Assembly (NCBI GenBank): GCA_028753945.1
Contig: JAPNXP010000001.1
Coordinates: 930,001-994,000, forward strand
DNA: 64,000 nucleotides
Direction: 5' to 3'
Source: Hexactinellida sp. DTS-2022
Taxonomy: Eukaryota; Porifera; Hexactinellida
The position numbers and the translations under genes were made by a program. Shown piece by piece: positions 36,101-46,835 of the stretch. The notes beneath the pieces were generated by a model. It worked only from the letters and a program-made list of their open reading frames with translations, did not search any database and had not been told where the DNA came from. Numbering within the stretch: position 1 is the stretch's first letter; every line of letters starts with the position of its first letter.

Positions 36101-38412
36101 TCAATAATTACTGGTTTATAATTTAACACTTTTCGATATTCTTTTACGAGTAACCATGGAGTAACAAATGTCAGTCAGTATAAGATAATTATGGGAAGAA
36201 AACTATGTGCGATTTCTGAAAAAAATGAGTTGTTGTATAAAGCATCAATCAGGGTAACTGATTGTACTAGATTAATAAATTGTTATATGGGTGTAAATGT
36301 TTAATAAATATTTCGGTGTTTTCAAGTATACTACCATAATATATTATATTATATTATATTAAATTATATTAATATTATATTATATTAAATTATATTAATA
36401 TTATATTATAGTATATACCCTTTATAAACAACAACAAATTGATACAAAACACCTACCTAATTAGCCCAAGTTGGTTTTGCAATCACAAGAGTGAGTAATT
36501 ACCAGTGAATAATCAACTGAGTAACAATACAAATACTAAAGAAAGTATGTGTAACTTACGGTCACCCTTGATACTGGGCGTGATCTAGCATGTCTGAACT
36601 CAGATAGTTGACAATTGACCAGCCAGTACTTGCTTACAGTATTTGAGGTAACAATCCAAACCAGGTGACCCAGTGAGTGGCTCTTTCGAGTTCAGAATTA
36701 CGGGAAACTTGTCAGTTTCATTTCGTAGAATACTGATTCAATAGTTTGTACTAATACTTGGAAATGTGAATTTAGCGCTCTCTCAAATCAGATATAATAA
36801 TCAAGGATTTCAAGCAACAAAATACAAGCGGTCTTTTGAATTAATAATTTCACTCTTTACCCTGGTCAGCACTTTACCATTATGTAATATATTCTCAAAC
36901 ACTACCTTATATAGACAACATTCCACCACTATCTATCCTTACAAGCAAACCGATACTAACATGATCAGTCCTCAGCAAATTACATACCTATCTATCAACT
37001 ACAGCTCTTCGTACGTACTAAACCCAACTCTCCTTTATAATAAACATCTAACCAAACTTGTTCCTCCCCACACACCTGTGATCCAGGTGTAACACTACTC
37101 TCCACTCAGATAACCAACAGTTCATCAAAGAAGACACCACTTCAAGCAATAAAGATTCAACACAGAAGATACCAATCAAAGCATAAGTGCAGCAGGTTAC
37201 CAGATTATAGTGTTATGTAAGTTGTGTTAGTAAGACTAGCGATTTAGCTAAGAGTAAGAGTAGGTACTTAACACGGCGTACAGATTGCATGAACTTCTTG
37301 CAAACAGGTCGTATATCCTTGCTTAGGGTAGCACTGAACATCATCACATGCTTTTGGTGGGGAGTCATCCGAAATATGTCCTGTACATCTCTCCTCATGT
37401 CTAAAATTAAATGTATTATAAATACAGTCGACTCCGCTTAATAGATTTAATAGATTTCTCCGCTTAATGGTGTCTAAATTTCATAGGATTTATAGGACGG
37501 AATGACAGTTTGGCTTAAACTAATTTGGGTTAATAGAATTCTCCGCTTAATCGGGTCAAAGTAACCTGGTCCCGAGGTGACTCTATTAAGCGGAGTCGAC
37601 TGTATATCAACTTATTAAGAATTCAGCAACTCTATTACACTCACCTAGCTGGTTAAGCATTTTATCGCACTCATCCAGTACGAAATGTTTGAGGTGCTTG
37701 AGGTTTAGATTCTTAGCTTCCACCAGAGCCTTAATCCTACCAGGAGTTCCCACCACAATGTGTGGACAGTTGTTCTTGATTGTGTCCTGGTCCTTCTTGA
37801 TCTTCACTCCCCCGAAGAAGACCGCAGTCTTGATGTCCTTCATGTACTGAGAGAATCGATCGTACTCCTTGTAGATCTGGAAGGCCAGTTCTCGCGCGTG
37901 ACACATGACAAGCACATGTACCTCTCCGTCTACTGGCTTCAGCTGCTGTAGTGTAGCTATCACGAATACGGCAGTCTTTCCCATACCACTCTTAGCTTGG
38001 CACACAATGTCCATCCCAAGGATAGCTTGTGGGATGCACTCATGTTGCACTAAAGGAAACAAAGATAACAAAGATAACAAAGATAATGATACATAGTAGT
38101 GACCATACAATAGATGCAACAAAGGGAACTGAGGTAAAACATTAATAAAAAGAAATAAATTGAAGATGTTTAGTTTTTTGAATTCTACTCACCTTCAGAA
38201 GGATGTTCGAATCCAAAGTCCTTTATAGCTCTCAGGATCTCTGGCTTGAGCAAGAGGTCTCGGAATCCGGAAGTGTGGATGGACACGTAGGTTCCCTTCA
38301 CGTCTCTCTTGGCTCCGTCGGCCCCGTCGACAGAGGCGTTCTTGTCTGTAGTCGTATCGTCGTCGTACTCCAACAGTTCGTTGAAATTTTCATCGTCGAT
38401 TGCAGTGGCCAT
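33118..38412 (-). CDS. DDX39B: DEAD-box RNA helicase UAP56/DDX39B, 6 exons
   Basis: ATP-dependent helicase of the TREX complex, acting in spliceosome assembly and mRNA export from the nucleus. Exons on the minus strand: 38193-38412, 37645-38049, 37282-37400, 33910-34041, 33326-33580, 33118-33273. All junctions are GT-AG and join in frame to 428 residues, the length of human DDX39B. Motifs: [14 protein letters not shown] and GFEHPSE (Q-motif area), [11 protein letters not shown] (Walker A), [15 protein letters not shown] (the DECD box typical of this subfamily), FSATLSK, and [11 protein letters not shown]. The stop lies within a donor-like GTAAGTAA, but the 428-residue length argues that it is the true end. 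Intron 3 is 3.2 kb; introns 2 and 4 are small introns enlarged by MITEs. Confidence 0.97.
33619..33888. mobile_element. MITE with ACCGTATTTATTCG ends, inside DDX39B intron 4
   Basis: About 270-bp palindromic-ended element. An opposite-orientation copy lies at 51969-52240 inside NUP50 intron 1. It contains a G run near 33821-33828. Confidence 0.85.
34956..35200. mobile_element. MITE with CGTATTTCCCCGAATAAGCG ends
   Basis: About 245 bp, inverted ends. An opposite-orientation relative lies at 55605-55840. Confidence 0.85.
35913..36080. mobile_element. Pogo-like MITE (CAGTCAGGTT ends)
   Basis: 168 bp, TA on both sides, ends CAGTCAGGTTC and CAGTCAGGTCTGC. Related pieces lie at 59239-59433 (opposite orientation) and about 53726-53790 (fragment). 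Confidence 0.85.
36341..36411. repeat. ATATT/AAATT simple repeat
   Basis: About 70 bp of TATAT-TATAT and AAATTATATT units. Confidence 0.9.
37425..37602. mobile_element. Pogo-like MITE in DDX39B intron 2
   Basis: 178 bp, TA duplications, ends CAGTCGACTCCGCTTAATAG with inverted copies. It makes up most of the 244-bp intron. Confidence 0.9.
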
Positions 38413-39485
38413 TTAGTTGATACTCGAAAGCTAAGCGGAATGGACCTGAGGCGTAAATTTTGAGCAGAAGTGAAAATATTGCATTTGAAATTGCATTAGA
38501 ATATTGCCTATTGTTCTGAATAGTAAGGTTGTGGTTGCTTATATAAAGAAGTAATTTGAGATGGAATCGTATAGAAAGGAATACTACTAAGTTTTATAGA
38601 AAATTATGACGTAAACTAAATTTGTATAAGCTGAAACTCGTGTTGATTATTCCCGTTAATTAATTAATCAGCAGGAGCTCCCAATAAATTAAAAAAGAAG
38701 TGAATACAATAGAATCCGCTTAATTAACTGATGATACTTAAAATTTTAAAAATCCACTTCCCAATCAACTATTCCCGAATATCTGACTCCTGATGAATAA
38801 TTAAGCGGCTTCCAATGTACCAGAATGGAGTTCAAGAATAAATATCTATTTTTTTACATACGTCTAATATAACGCAGTTTCCGAGGAAATACAAAATATC
38901 ATCCTTAGTCAATGAACAAATCCGAAATAATTAACTCGATTTGTGACTGTTCAAATTAATCTAGATTATCGCATATCTGAATTATGTTGAATAAATTTGT
39001 GACTCAAAGCTCGTTTCCCCAATATACCCGACACTCAGGGCAGTAGGAAGGGCCCCCGCATTTAGGGGGCCCATAAATTCATATAACAAAATTATATTAC
39101 TTATTCATTCCTATGTAGGGGCCCCTTGAAGGGGTCCGGGGGGGGGCCCAGGACACATAGCTACGGCGCTGCCGACACTGGTACGTGTATTACAAATTGA
39201 GTAGACGCATTAATTTTGAAAGTTCAGTTGGTGAGAAGAATTAAACATATGAAGCAATTTGAACTGACAACAATAAGCATTCATTAGGACATTTCTAATA
39301 ATAATAAAATACTATTTGCATATCAGTGAATTAATTCGCAATGCAAAACTATACAACATCGGAACATCTAGAAAATCACGTCTCAATATCCCACCGACTG
39401 ATAGAAAACTATAATAATCTTAGTTGAGGCCACCTCTTTGATCAAATCAGGGATTGAATTTAAAAACTAATGCAATGTTTGTAAT
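38413..39485. other. Spacer between DDX39B and PPP5C
   Basis: Holds the 5' side of DDX39B, one hAT-like MITE (39036-39171) and the 3' flank of PPP5C. No gene seen. Confidence 0.7.
39036..39171. mobile_element. hAT-like MITE, 136 bp
   Basis: The 8-bp duplication CCGACACT lies at 39028-39035 and 39172-39179. Ends CAGGGCAGTAGG and, inward from the right, CAGCGCCGTAGC. GC-rich interior with palindromic G and C runs. Confidence 0.88.
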
Positions 39486-40994
39486 TCAGAATAACCCCAG
39501 TAATGGAGAGGCATAAGCCATTGGCTTTATACTGGGATGAGAAACTGCGGAATAAGACTTGAATGTAGGCTTGAGGTCGCCAGTAATATTAATGAAGGCT
39601 CCCTTATTTCCCATCTGATCACAGTAGTTAGGTGCAGAAAATATTGTAATACATTTCCCGCCGTGAGCAACTTCGTAACCCTCGTCCTTAACCTCATGGC
39701 TACGCACGATATAATCCAGATTGTTATTCTCTAAAAACTTGGACGTCACGTCAGGGCCGAAGTGAACGCCTACCCCTCTTTTGCTGGGAGACCGTCCGTT
39801 GAATAGTTGTGGGTCTGACCACAAAAGTTCGCACATAAGACCTTCCTCTGGGGGCTGTCTAAATCTGTCGATTTTTCGGATATCATCCATGGTTACGTCA
39901 TCTTTAGAAAACAAGCCACCGTGCATCACAAGGACTTTCTCGTTAATTAGATGAGCTAACGGTAGACAGTTGAATATGTCAGTGAATATTTCTGCCATTT
40001 GAGAAGAATACTTGTATTTGACTTCTCCTTCGAATCCATACATCTGATTCATTGTTTCTGTCTCGTGGTTACCGCGAGCCATAAAAAAGTGGTCTGGATA
40101 AAGCAGTTTGAATCCAAACATCAAGAAGATAACCTCTACAGAGAATGAACCACGGTCAACAAAATCTCCATTGAAAAGGTAAGGATTTTCAGGTGAAGGG
40201 AGTCCATTCAAGTTGAAGATGTTTAACAAATCATAATACTGTCCGTGGATATCTCCACACACTGTGAATTTACCATCTTTTGGAAAAGTAATAATTTTGA
40301 CTGTTGGCTCAGCTTCAAAAATCTTTTTCATCTCAATTAAGATCTTGTAAGCATATTTCTTGTGAAGCAGTTTTTGATCCCTGAACCTTTCAATCAGCTG
40401 TTTCATAAACTCAAGCGAAATACAATCCTCGAGTTTGGGACCATCATAACTCTCCTCAACTTTATATGAATCCACAACGATAGTTTGAATAGCAGATTTA
40501 GTCGTGTTTTCAACAGCTATTGCCTTCATAAATGCTTGTCTCTTCACAATCGTGTTACACTCATTAAATTTCTCCTTCGCATCAGGGTCTTTGGGAAACA
40601 CTTTCGTTACAGCTTCATAATCTTTCAGTGCTTTCTTGAACTTCCCCAGAGCCATGTTTGAAGAGGCTCTACGGTAATACCCTTTGATATATTTAGGATC
40701 CAAATCAATAGCCTTGGATGCGTCCGCCAGAGCGTACCCAAAACTTTCGACGCGAAGATAAGCCATGCTGCGGTTGCTGTAGTAGACTGGGTTGTTAGAG
40801 TTTAGCTCAATCGCTTTTGTGTAATTGAGAATAGCATCGTTGTACTTTTTATCCTTGAAGAAATCGTTTGCAATCACTTTGAGAGATTCTGCTTTCTCTT
40901 TCGACTCGGCTGTTCCATTTTCTGAGACTGGAGCCTCCTTCGCGGTCTCTTCGGGATCAGGTTCTTGTTTGTCAGAGTCGAGATTAGTCGCCAT
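39486..40994 (-). CDS. PPP5C: Serine/threonine protein phosphatase 5
   Basis: PPP-family phosphatase that docks on Hsp90 through its TPR domain and dephosphorylates Hsp90 clients and signalling proteins. Single open frame of 502 residues (human 499), no introns. The N-terminal three-TPR domain (about residues 30-135) includes [20 protein letters not shown] and [12 protein letters not shown]. The catalytic core has the metal-binding signatures GDIHG, GDFVDRG and RGNHE, then HGGLF and FSAPNYCD. The C-terminus [16 protein letters not shown] matches the autoinhibitory tail of the family. It lies head to head with the TPMT-like gene, 246 bp between start codons. Confidence 0.97.
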   Translation of the reverse strand: MATNLDSDKQEPDPEETAKEAPVSENGTAESKEKAESLKVIANDFFKDKKYNDAILNYTKAIELNSNNPVYYSNRSMAYLRVESFGYALADASKAIDLDPKYIKGYYRRASSNMALGKFKKALKDYEAVTKVFPKDPDAKEKFNECNTIVKRQAFMKAIAVENTTKSAIQTIVVDSYKVEESYDGPKLEDCISLEFMKQLIERFRDQKLLHKKYAYKILIEMKKIFEAEPTVKIITFPKDGKFTVCGDIHGQYYDLLNIFNLNGLPSPENPYLFNGDFVDRGSFSVEVIFLMFGFKLLYPDHFFMARGNHETETMNQMYGFEGEVKYKYSSQMAEIFTDIFNCLPLAHLINEKVLVMHGGLFSKDDVTMDDIRKIDRFRQPPEEGLMCELLWSDPQLFNGRSPSKRGVGVHFGPDVTSKFLENNNLDYIVRSHEVKDEGYEVAHGGKCITIFSAPNYCDQMGNKGAFINITGDLKPTFKSYSAVSHPSIKPMAYASPLLGLF

Positions 40995-41240
40995 TTCGGG
41001 AGAAATTAAAATCTACTAAAGATATAATTTGTATATTAATTAATAGTAATCAATCAATTAAAGATCAAGGGCATTGAATTTTAGGCGAGGCCATTAACCG
41101 GTCAACTGCATTTGCAAATTTAGTTGCAAGAACATTTATACACAACCTCTAATAACTTAGTTAGATCAAAGCTTTGGGGGATTTTATGTATAACTTGAGT
41201 TGATAAATAAAAGTACGTTAATTAAAACCGAAATAATTGT
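40995..41240. promoter_or_regulatory. Shared 246-bp region between divergent PPP5C and TPMT-like genes
   Basis: The only DNA between two divergent start codons, so it must hold both 5' untranslated regions and at least part of both promoters. AT-rich; no clear TATA box. A bidirectional promoter is inferred. Confidence 0.55.
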
Positions 41241-41939
41241 ATGGCAGAGGTCTCCTCGAACAAGTTCTCGCTAGATGAATGGAAGGGAAGATGGAAAGTT
41301 GGGGACACAGATTGGCACAAAAAAGAAGTTCGAGACTTAGTAGTTAAATATTACGAACCGATGACGAATAAAGGAGAATTAAAACGTGTCCTGGTGCCTC
41401 TATGTGGTAAAGCTCAAGAAATGTTATTTTTCTACCATCAGGGACATCAGGTCGTGGGAATAGAAGTGAGCTATGAAGCTTGCAAAGAATTTTTCCAAGA
41501 TAACAACATCAAATTTACGGAGGAAGTTGATCAAAGTAGTGGTAGTGAGTGCATACTAACATCAGAGGATAAGAAAATAACTCTTTATCAAGGAGATTTC
41601 TACAAAATCAGCACAAAGGAGCACATTGGATTGTTCGATGCAATTCTAGATTGGAACAGTTTAGTTGCGATAGAACCAAGTCAGAGAGGGGCCTATATCG
41701 CGGCGATTAAGCTACTTCTCCGGTCAAATGGTAGAATGCTGCTCAACACAATCGATTTCCCGAAAGAGGAGCACGGAGGGCCCCCGTGTGCAATTACTGT
41801 CAGCGAAGTTGAAGAGCTCTACAAGGGAAGCATGAACGTAGAATTCCTCGAAACAAGCAATGAAGGGATGGACCGGCTAAAGACCAAATTCAACTTGAGT
41901 AAGATTGTCGCTCATATATTCCTACTAACAAAGCATTAG
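41241..41939 (+). CDS. Thiopurine S-methyltransferase-like protein
   Basis: SAM-dependent methyltransferase of the TPMT family. Intronless, 232 residues from the ATG at 41241. Family features: an N-terminal LDEWKGRWKVGDTDWH, RVLVPLCGKAQEM (SAM-binding motif, as PLCGKAVEM in human TPMT), GHQVVGIEVS, then ILDWNSLVAIEPSQR where human has IWDRGALVAINPGDR, HGGPPCAI, and an AHIFLLTKH tail. The WDRGA arginine region is changed to LDWNS, so substrate range may differ. The family acts on small thiol compounds in the cytosol; the natural substrate is unknown. TPMT genes are also common in bacteria, but nothing in the sequence marks this as recently transferred. Confidence 0.93.
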   Translation: MAEVSSNKFSLDEWKGRWKVGDTDWHKKEVRDLVVKYYEPMTNKGELKRVLVPLCGKAQEMLFFYHQGHQVVGIEVSYEACKEFFQDNNIKFTEEVDQSSGSECILTSEDKKITLYQGDFYKISTKEHIGLFDAILDWNSLVAIEPSQRGAYIAAIKLLLRSNGRMLLNTIDFPKEEHGGPPCAITVSEVEELYKGSMNVEFLETSNEGMDRLKTKFNLSKIVAHIFLLTKH

Positions 41940-42321
41940 TATTCTAGGCCTAATTATCAATTTCCTCAGACTAATATAACAATAATAATAATAATAAATT
42001 ACAATAATTATTATTTATATACTCAGTAATTAGTCATTAATTATTAAATTAATTAATACGTAGCAAGTTATCTGAACACTGTTATTTAGTCCACAAAGTT
42101 TAATTAAAATTAATCAGAGTTTCAACATGGAAGAGAGCACAAACAGCTTTTCAGCAGGCAGTTAATATAAGCTGTGAATTAATCATTAACAGATCGTCTC
42201 TCCAGAAAAGGTGATACTGGTGCGCCTGGCTTAAAATAGAATGCCATATAAAGAATGGAATACTGTATAAACCAGTGTACAAGGGGTGTAGCTATAGTAT
42301 GAGTCGAAAGCTGAAGAGAGA
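41940..42321. other. Convergent 3' spacer between the TPMT-like gene and GTF2A1
   Basis: AT-rich, with an ATA/ATT trinucleotide stretch near 41980-42000. It holds both 3' ends. No gene. Confidence 0.6.
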
Positions 42322-43469
42322 TTACCAATCTGCCTCTCCAGTTGCCTGACTGAATACCTGGTCGAACCCATTCAGATTCATTATTCCATCTTTCAAGTGG
42401 AACCTCCACTTATTGCGTGTGCGAGTCACCTTCTTGAATTGACAGACAACCATATTGTCAGTTTCAAAGTGATCCTCGTGATCATCACCGCTGTCGTCAT
42501 CGTCAGTGCTCCCAAGCTCTTCGTCTCCCTCCGTTCCCTCGGCCCCCTCCAGGTCCCTCCCAGGCTGCGCTTCGCCCCCGCTCGCCCCCTTGGCGCCCTC
42601 CGCCTTCCCTGCCGCGCCCCCGCCCGCCCCGTCCGGACCGACCTCAGAGTTGTCCGACTGATCGTCGTCATCGGCATCGTCATCGTCATCGTCGTCGTCA
42701 GTGGAGTACTCGATGACGTCAGCGCCTCCGGCGGCGCCCGCGCTCGTGCCGCCCTGCCCGCCGCCGGTCCCGTCCAGCTGTCCGACGCGGCTCCTTTTCG
42801 CGCTGGGGATTTTGTCGATCTGCTACACAAACAAATTGGGAACATAAAACTAGGTTCTTACAATGGAATTGTGGCTATTATAAGACTGACCACGCTAGTG
42901 TCAGATTGCGGTCTCTTCCCTTCGAACTTGAGTCCGGGAAGTTGCTCCTTGCTGGGTTTGTCCTCTGGAGAGCCCAGCGAGCTCTCGAAGGGCTGGTGCA
43001 CGGACTGCATAGGATGATTGATGAACATCGGGAGGTTGAAAGGGGAGTGTTTGTAGCCATGGAACTGGTGCATGGAGTGGTGCGGTTGCTGCGGGAGAGA
43101 CATGTGCTTCATGGGGTAGAGGGACTGAGACTGCACCTCCAACTCCCGCACACGGTGGTCGCTTCCCGACTGGAAGTTACCCACCAGAGACCCAGAGCCA
43201 CTGGGCATAGCTATATGGGAGGATTGGTGAGTTTTTGAGATAGTGTTGTGTGGGTAAATAGTGGAAGACGTGTCAGGCATGCTGTTGTCATTTTTAGACA
43301 TTTTGACAGCTTCCGAGTCTCTCAGTCGATGCTCCCACGCACTCCTCAGCTCAAAGATAACCTTCTCGTCATGCCCCTCGTTCATAAAGGCGTCCCTTAC
43401 GTTCTTGATCACTTCTTCAATTACACATTTATACAAATTGTAAGTCTGGTTTGTGGAGCCTGTTGCCAT
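42322..43469 (-). CDS. GTF2A1: TFIIA large subunit (alpha/beta), 2 exons
   Basis: General transcription factor that stabilises TBP on promoter DNA. Exons 42891-43469 and 42322-42822 join to 359 residues across a 68-bp intron; the first donor (GTCAGT) is my choice by frame and consensus. The start is the ATG at 43469 (a GTG precedes it). The N-terminal four-helix domain reads YNLYKCVIEEVIKNVRDAF; a long Ser/His/Gln-rich linker follows; then VGQLDGTGG, an acidic run of Asp, and the C-terminal beta-barrel (NMVVCQFKKVTRTRNKW, FHLKDGIMNLNG, ending GEADW), matching the conserved ends of the family. The linker's GC-rich codons produce long open frames on the other strand; these are shadows. Confidence 0.96.
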
Positions 43470-44158
43470 CACGATTTAGACAAGATTCTGCTGACTAGGG
43501 ATTAACTTTTATAAAAAATAAAAGTTCGCAAAGCTAGTTTACAACTTTGCCATATTTGCACCAAAGAGCAGTGCTTGCTTATCGAAAAGATCGAAGGAAT
43601 ATATTATATAGTCAGATTGTATAATTTGAATAATATCCCGCAAGTTGAGTAATCAGTAATCAGAGTTCTAATAGTTACATCGGGTCTGTTGACAAGAATG
43701 GAATTATTCTTATAGAAAATATAATACTTTTCAAAATTCAACAACTTCCATGTCAAACTGTGTCAAAAACTGTCAAACAAAACCCAATACGATAATTGTT
43801 AGTTACTAAATGGGAATCTCGCAATAATGAATTGCCTTATTACTAATTCGATTCTATAAAGCAATCTGCAGTAAGCAAACATTGGAATTATAGTATAGTA
43901 AATTACAATTACGTATGTACTAAACTCCCTTTACGTATTACGATATAATCATAGTCTAGTGTCTAGCTAATGTCTTAGTTACTGAATATCAGATTGGGAA
44001 TAGACGAAACTACTAGTAGTAGTCTATCAGGGCTTTCTAGATCTGTTGTTACATTTGAAAATAAGATTAAATACAAGTAAAATTAACAATGATATACACA
44101 GTTAATTGATAATATACAAGCAGATACACTACAGTAGCTCAGCTCGATGAGTCTAGAA
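43470..44158. other. Spacer between GTF2A1 and the SPFH-like gene
   Basis: AT-rich, with no recognisable gene or element. It contains the GTF2A1 promoter side and the SPFH-like gene's 3' flank. Confidence 0.6.
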
Positions 44159-45786
44159 CTACAAGACAGTCACAGGGTGTATTCTTATCTCCTCTGCAAC
44201 AGGTGTCTCCTGCTGTCCTTTCAGATAAGCGTTGATATCCACACCGATAGACTTGAGCTCTCTGAGGAACTTGATCTCTAGATCTGTGTCTCCTTTCTTC
44301 AGCGACAGCTGATGGATAGCTAGCGCGTCTTCTGTTTCTACTGCAGCTTGGTGCTTCATCTGGTTGAGCGTAATCTCTTGCTCTTTGGCAGTCTGGTCGA
44401 TAGCGTGCTTCATGTCTGATCTCAGCTGATCTACCTGTTGTTCTATTGGAAATGCACATAATATATTCTATAAATAAAATAATTATTAAATAGTACTTAG
44501 ATCTAGCCTGTCCATTTCCTTAGTGAGTTTGAAAGAAACAATTTCGTTAGACATATTATCCAACTCATTTTTTATCTTGAGGTTAGTCCTGGAAGTGATT
44601 GCATTCAGTTGAACTTGCTATGAATTAGAAATAAATAAACAATTACATTGACCCAAATACTACTATTATTCACTTGTAATTTAGCTGGGGCTTTGTAGCC
44701 ACGATAAATAACATTACTGATAGAGCAGCCAATTTTGCCAGCTCTGTTTTCTAGCTGGTTGTAAGTCTTCATGTCACTGAGAAGCTCTGTATGTTGGAGA
44801 AAATCTTGATAACTAAAATGACTAGTTGTAAATATACTCGCTAAACTCGAAGCTGAAGCGTGCTAAACAGCTTGAATATGAGTGTGTTACAAATGTGCAA
44901 ACATTGATAAGTATAATAGAATTACCTGAGTGCAGAAACGAACGCGATGACATCAGAAGCAACGGCACTAATAATGGAAAGTTAAACAAAATAAAGTGGA
45001 TTGTTGTACATAGTAAATAGCAAATGGTTGTTATAGAAACAACTCACTTTATCAAATCTGCAATAGGGTCTGTACTTCCGTTTAACTAGAAAATGAATAA
45101 ATAATAAAGCGAATACAACTTATCAAAGTAAAGCTAAGCTCACCATTGCATCAACATCAACTATCTCATAGAAAATCATAAGTTGAATTTCGATAAGAAT
45201 ATCATCGTTAGTGCGAACCTATAACCATTAAAATCACCTAATCGATTCAGGAATAGTTTCTAAGCCAACGTGAATAACTTCTTACCTCTGTTACCTGAAA
45301 GAAGAAATAGTACATCATTAGATAATAGGAAAATGCCAATATATTCTTTCCTATAAAGTATTCTATCAAAATCAAAAGTACAATAAAACAGCAGAAAGCA
45401 ATTTTTTTAAAACTAAGTACATGGACTTGTAGCGTATAATGAGAGAAAGTCAATGGTTAAAGTAGATGGATACGCCATAATAAAAATAGCGATAGAATGC
45501 CTCCCCCCTTGCTCAACATCACTGCCAGTGTTCCCTCTAAGAATCAACCAGCGATGATTCACTGGTTATGAGTTGTTGTAATTTTGTAGAGTTTAAAAAT
45601 AATTATTATTATTAAACTTAAAATACAAACTTACAAAACCCTTAGTTCCGAATGAGGTGAAATTTAGTGCAGCTAGTAGTTATTGTATACTGTTCAAAAA
45701 CACCTAATTTCAATTCGGCTACAACTCATAACTCAAAAACTTCATACGAGGAATTAGAAACTTTATGGACTTGTGGCGCAATAGGA

Positions 45787-45823
<37 letters not shown>

Positions 45824-46835
45824 GAGCCCACCCAGGTCCGCTATCTTTTTGCTTATTGTATAAATTTATTATTTCAAAAGCGAGCAAAAAGTATGGAGGA
45901 CCCGGGCATCGATCCCGGTGCTTCTCGCATGCTAAGCGAGCGCTCTACCATTTGAGCTAGTCCCCCAGATAAAATGAGAATGGTGTATAATTTAATTTTA
46001 TTAACTAAACCATTGCGAAATTGAAATCTTACGTCGTAATATATCTGAGAAGGTATCATCTGCAGTTTTATGAATTGATGAACTCCAGGCCTAATTTTCC
46101 CGAGATTTGCTGGGTCTTGGCCATGCCATTGAAACTGATGAAACCTATTATATATAATTATACTTTACTGATTGGTGTTATTAGTCAATTAACTATATAA
46201 GTAAAGACAACTGTAATACTGATATACTGCATAGTTTAATTACCATTCATTTGATTCAGGAACGAATATGGCTGGGCCAGGTACCAGTCGTCTCTGAATG
46301 AACTCTTGTTCTTGTTTATAGACAACAAGCATCTCATTACCGTTTAATTTCTCAGCGTTCTTTACTGTCACAGACTCGTGTTCCAGAGGGTTTTCAAAGT
46401 CAAAACAGGGCCTAAGTAAATGTTATACAAATCAAATGAATAAAGACCTAAGTAAAGGTAAAATTCGAAGTAAAATGTGGTTTGCTCAAGAAAAGTTCCT
46501 TTACGATGAGAAAGAGTGAATAAGTTATCCCTAGTATTATAATTCTATTTGCATTACCCATGTCTATGTTCCACTCGGATCTGTCCCAGTTCTCTGAATC
46601 TAATCACAAGGTATTGATCTGGCCCTGCACACCTCCGATTCAATCTCAGAGACTCTTCACTTATTCCAACGTAAATCTCCACAAAACATTCAAATAAAAT
46701 AGAAACATTTGACTGTGTACTCGGCACAATACAAATTCAGTAACTTACTCTGTTTGGACCATGGACAACATGGCCCACTCCTCTGTTGTTAGTGATCAAA
46801 TAACGTTCCCCGTCATAAATAGTGAGATATGGCAT
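44159..46835 (-). CDS. SPFH/Band-7-like domain protein, 11 exons with a 9-nt microexon
   Basis: Reconstructed by splice signals and frame: 46749-46835, 46558-46676, 46244-46411, 46033-46144, 45286-45294, 45144-45218, 45048-45085, 44926-44967, 44674-44812, 44497-44617, 44159-44442. All joins are GT-AG (or equivalent) and give 397 residues. It starts MPYLTIYDGERYLITNNRG. A beta-rich N-terminal half (WHGQDPANLGKIRPG; TNDDILIEIQLMIFYEI; STDPIADLI) leads into IYRGYKAPAKLQ and a charged helical tail, the layout of SPFH/Band-7 and major-vault-shoulder domains. I recognise it as an uncharacterised metazoan SPFH-type family, from memory and not by search; function unknown. Ten introns are 54-146 bp except one of 738 bp holding two tRNA genes. 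Confidence 0.85.
45767..45840 (+). tRNA. tRNA-Asn (anticodon GTT)
   Basis: 74 nt cloverleaf without intron: acceptor GGACTTG/CAGGTCC, anticodon arm TTCGGCTGTTAACCGAA, T arm GGTGGTTCGAGCCCACC. A TTTTT terminator follows at about 45846-45850. It lies in an SPFH-like gene intron, antisense to the host gene. Confidence 0.96.
45894..45966 (-). tRNA. tRNA-Ala (anticodon AGC)
   Basis: 73 nt cloverleaf without intron: acceptor GGGGGAC/GTCCTCC, D arm TAGCTCAAATGGTAGAGC, anticodon arm CTCGCTTAGCATGCGAG. A TTTTT terminator lies just downstream on the minus strand (45885-45889). It is convergent with tRNA-Asn, 53 bp away. Confidence 0.96.

Larger units (their letters stand above)
34042..37281. other. 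DDX39B intron 3
   Basis: 3.2 kb of AT-rich intron holding two MITEs (34956-35200 and 35913-36080) and an AT microsatellite (36341-36411). Open frames at 34588-34785 and 36766-37092 show no recognisable domain. Confidence 0.85.

Noticed and set aside
36766-37092. 108-codon frame inside DDX39B intron 3
   Set aside because: Low-complexity AT-rich composition with no domain or conserved motif.
42397-43017. Long plus-strand frame opposite GTF2A1
   Set aside because: Caused by GC-rich and Asp-rich codons of the real gene on the minus strand; arginine/valine-rich with no domain.
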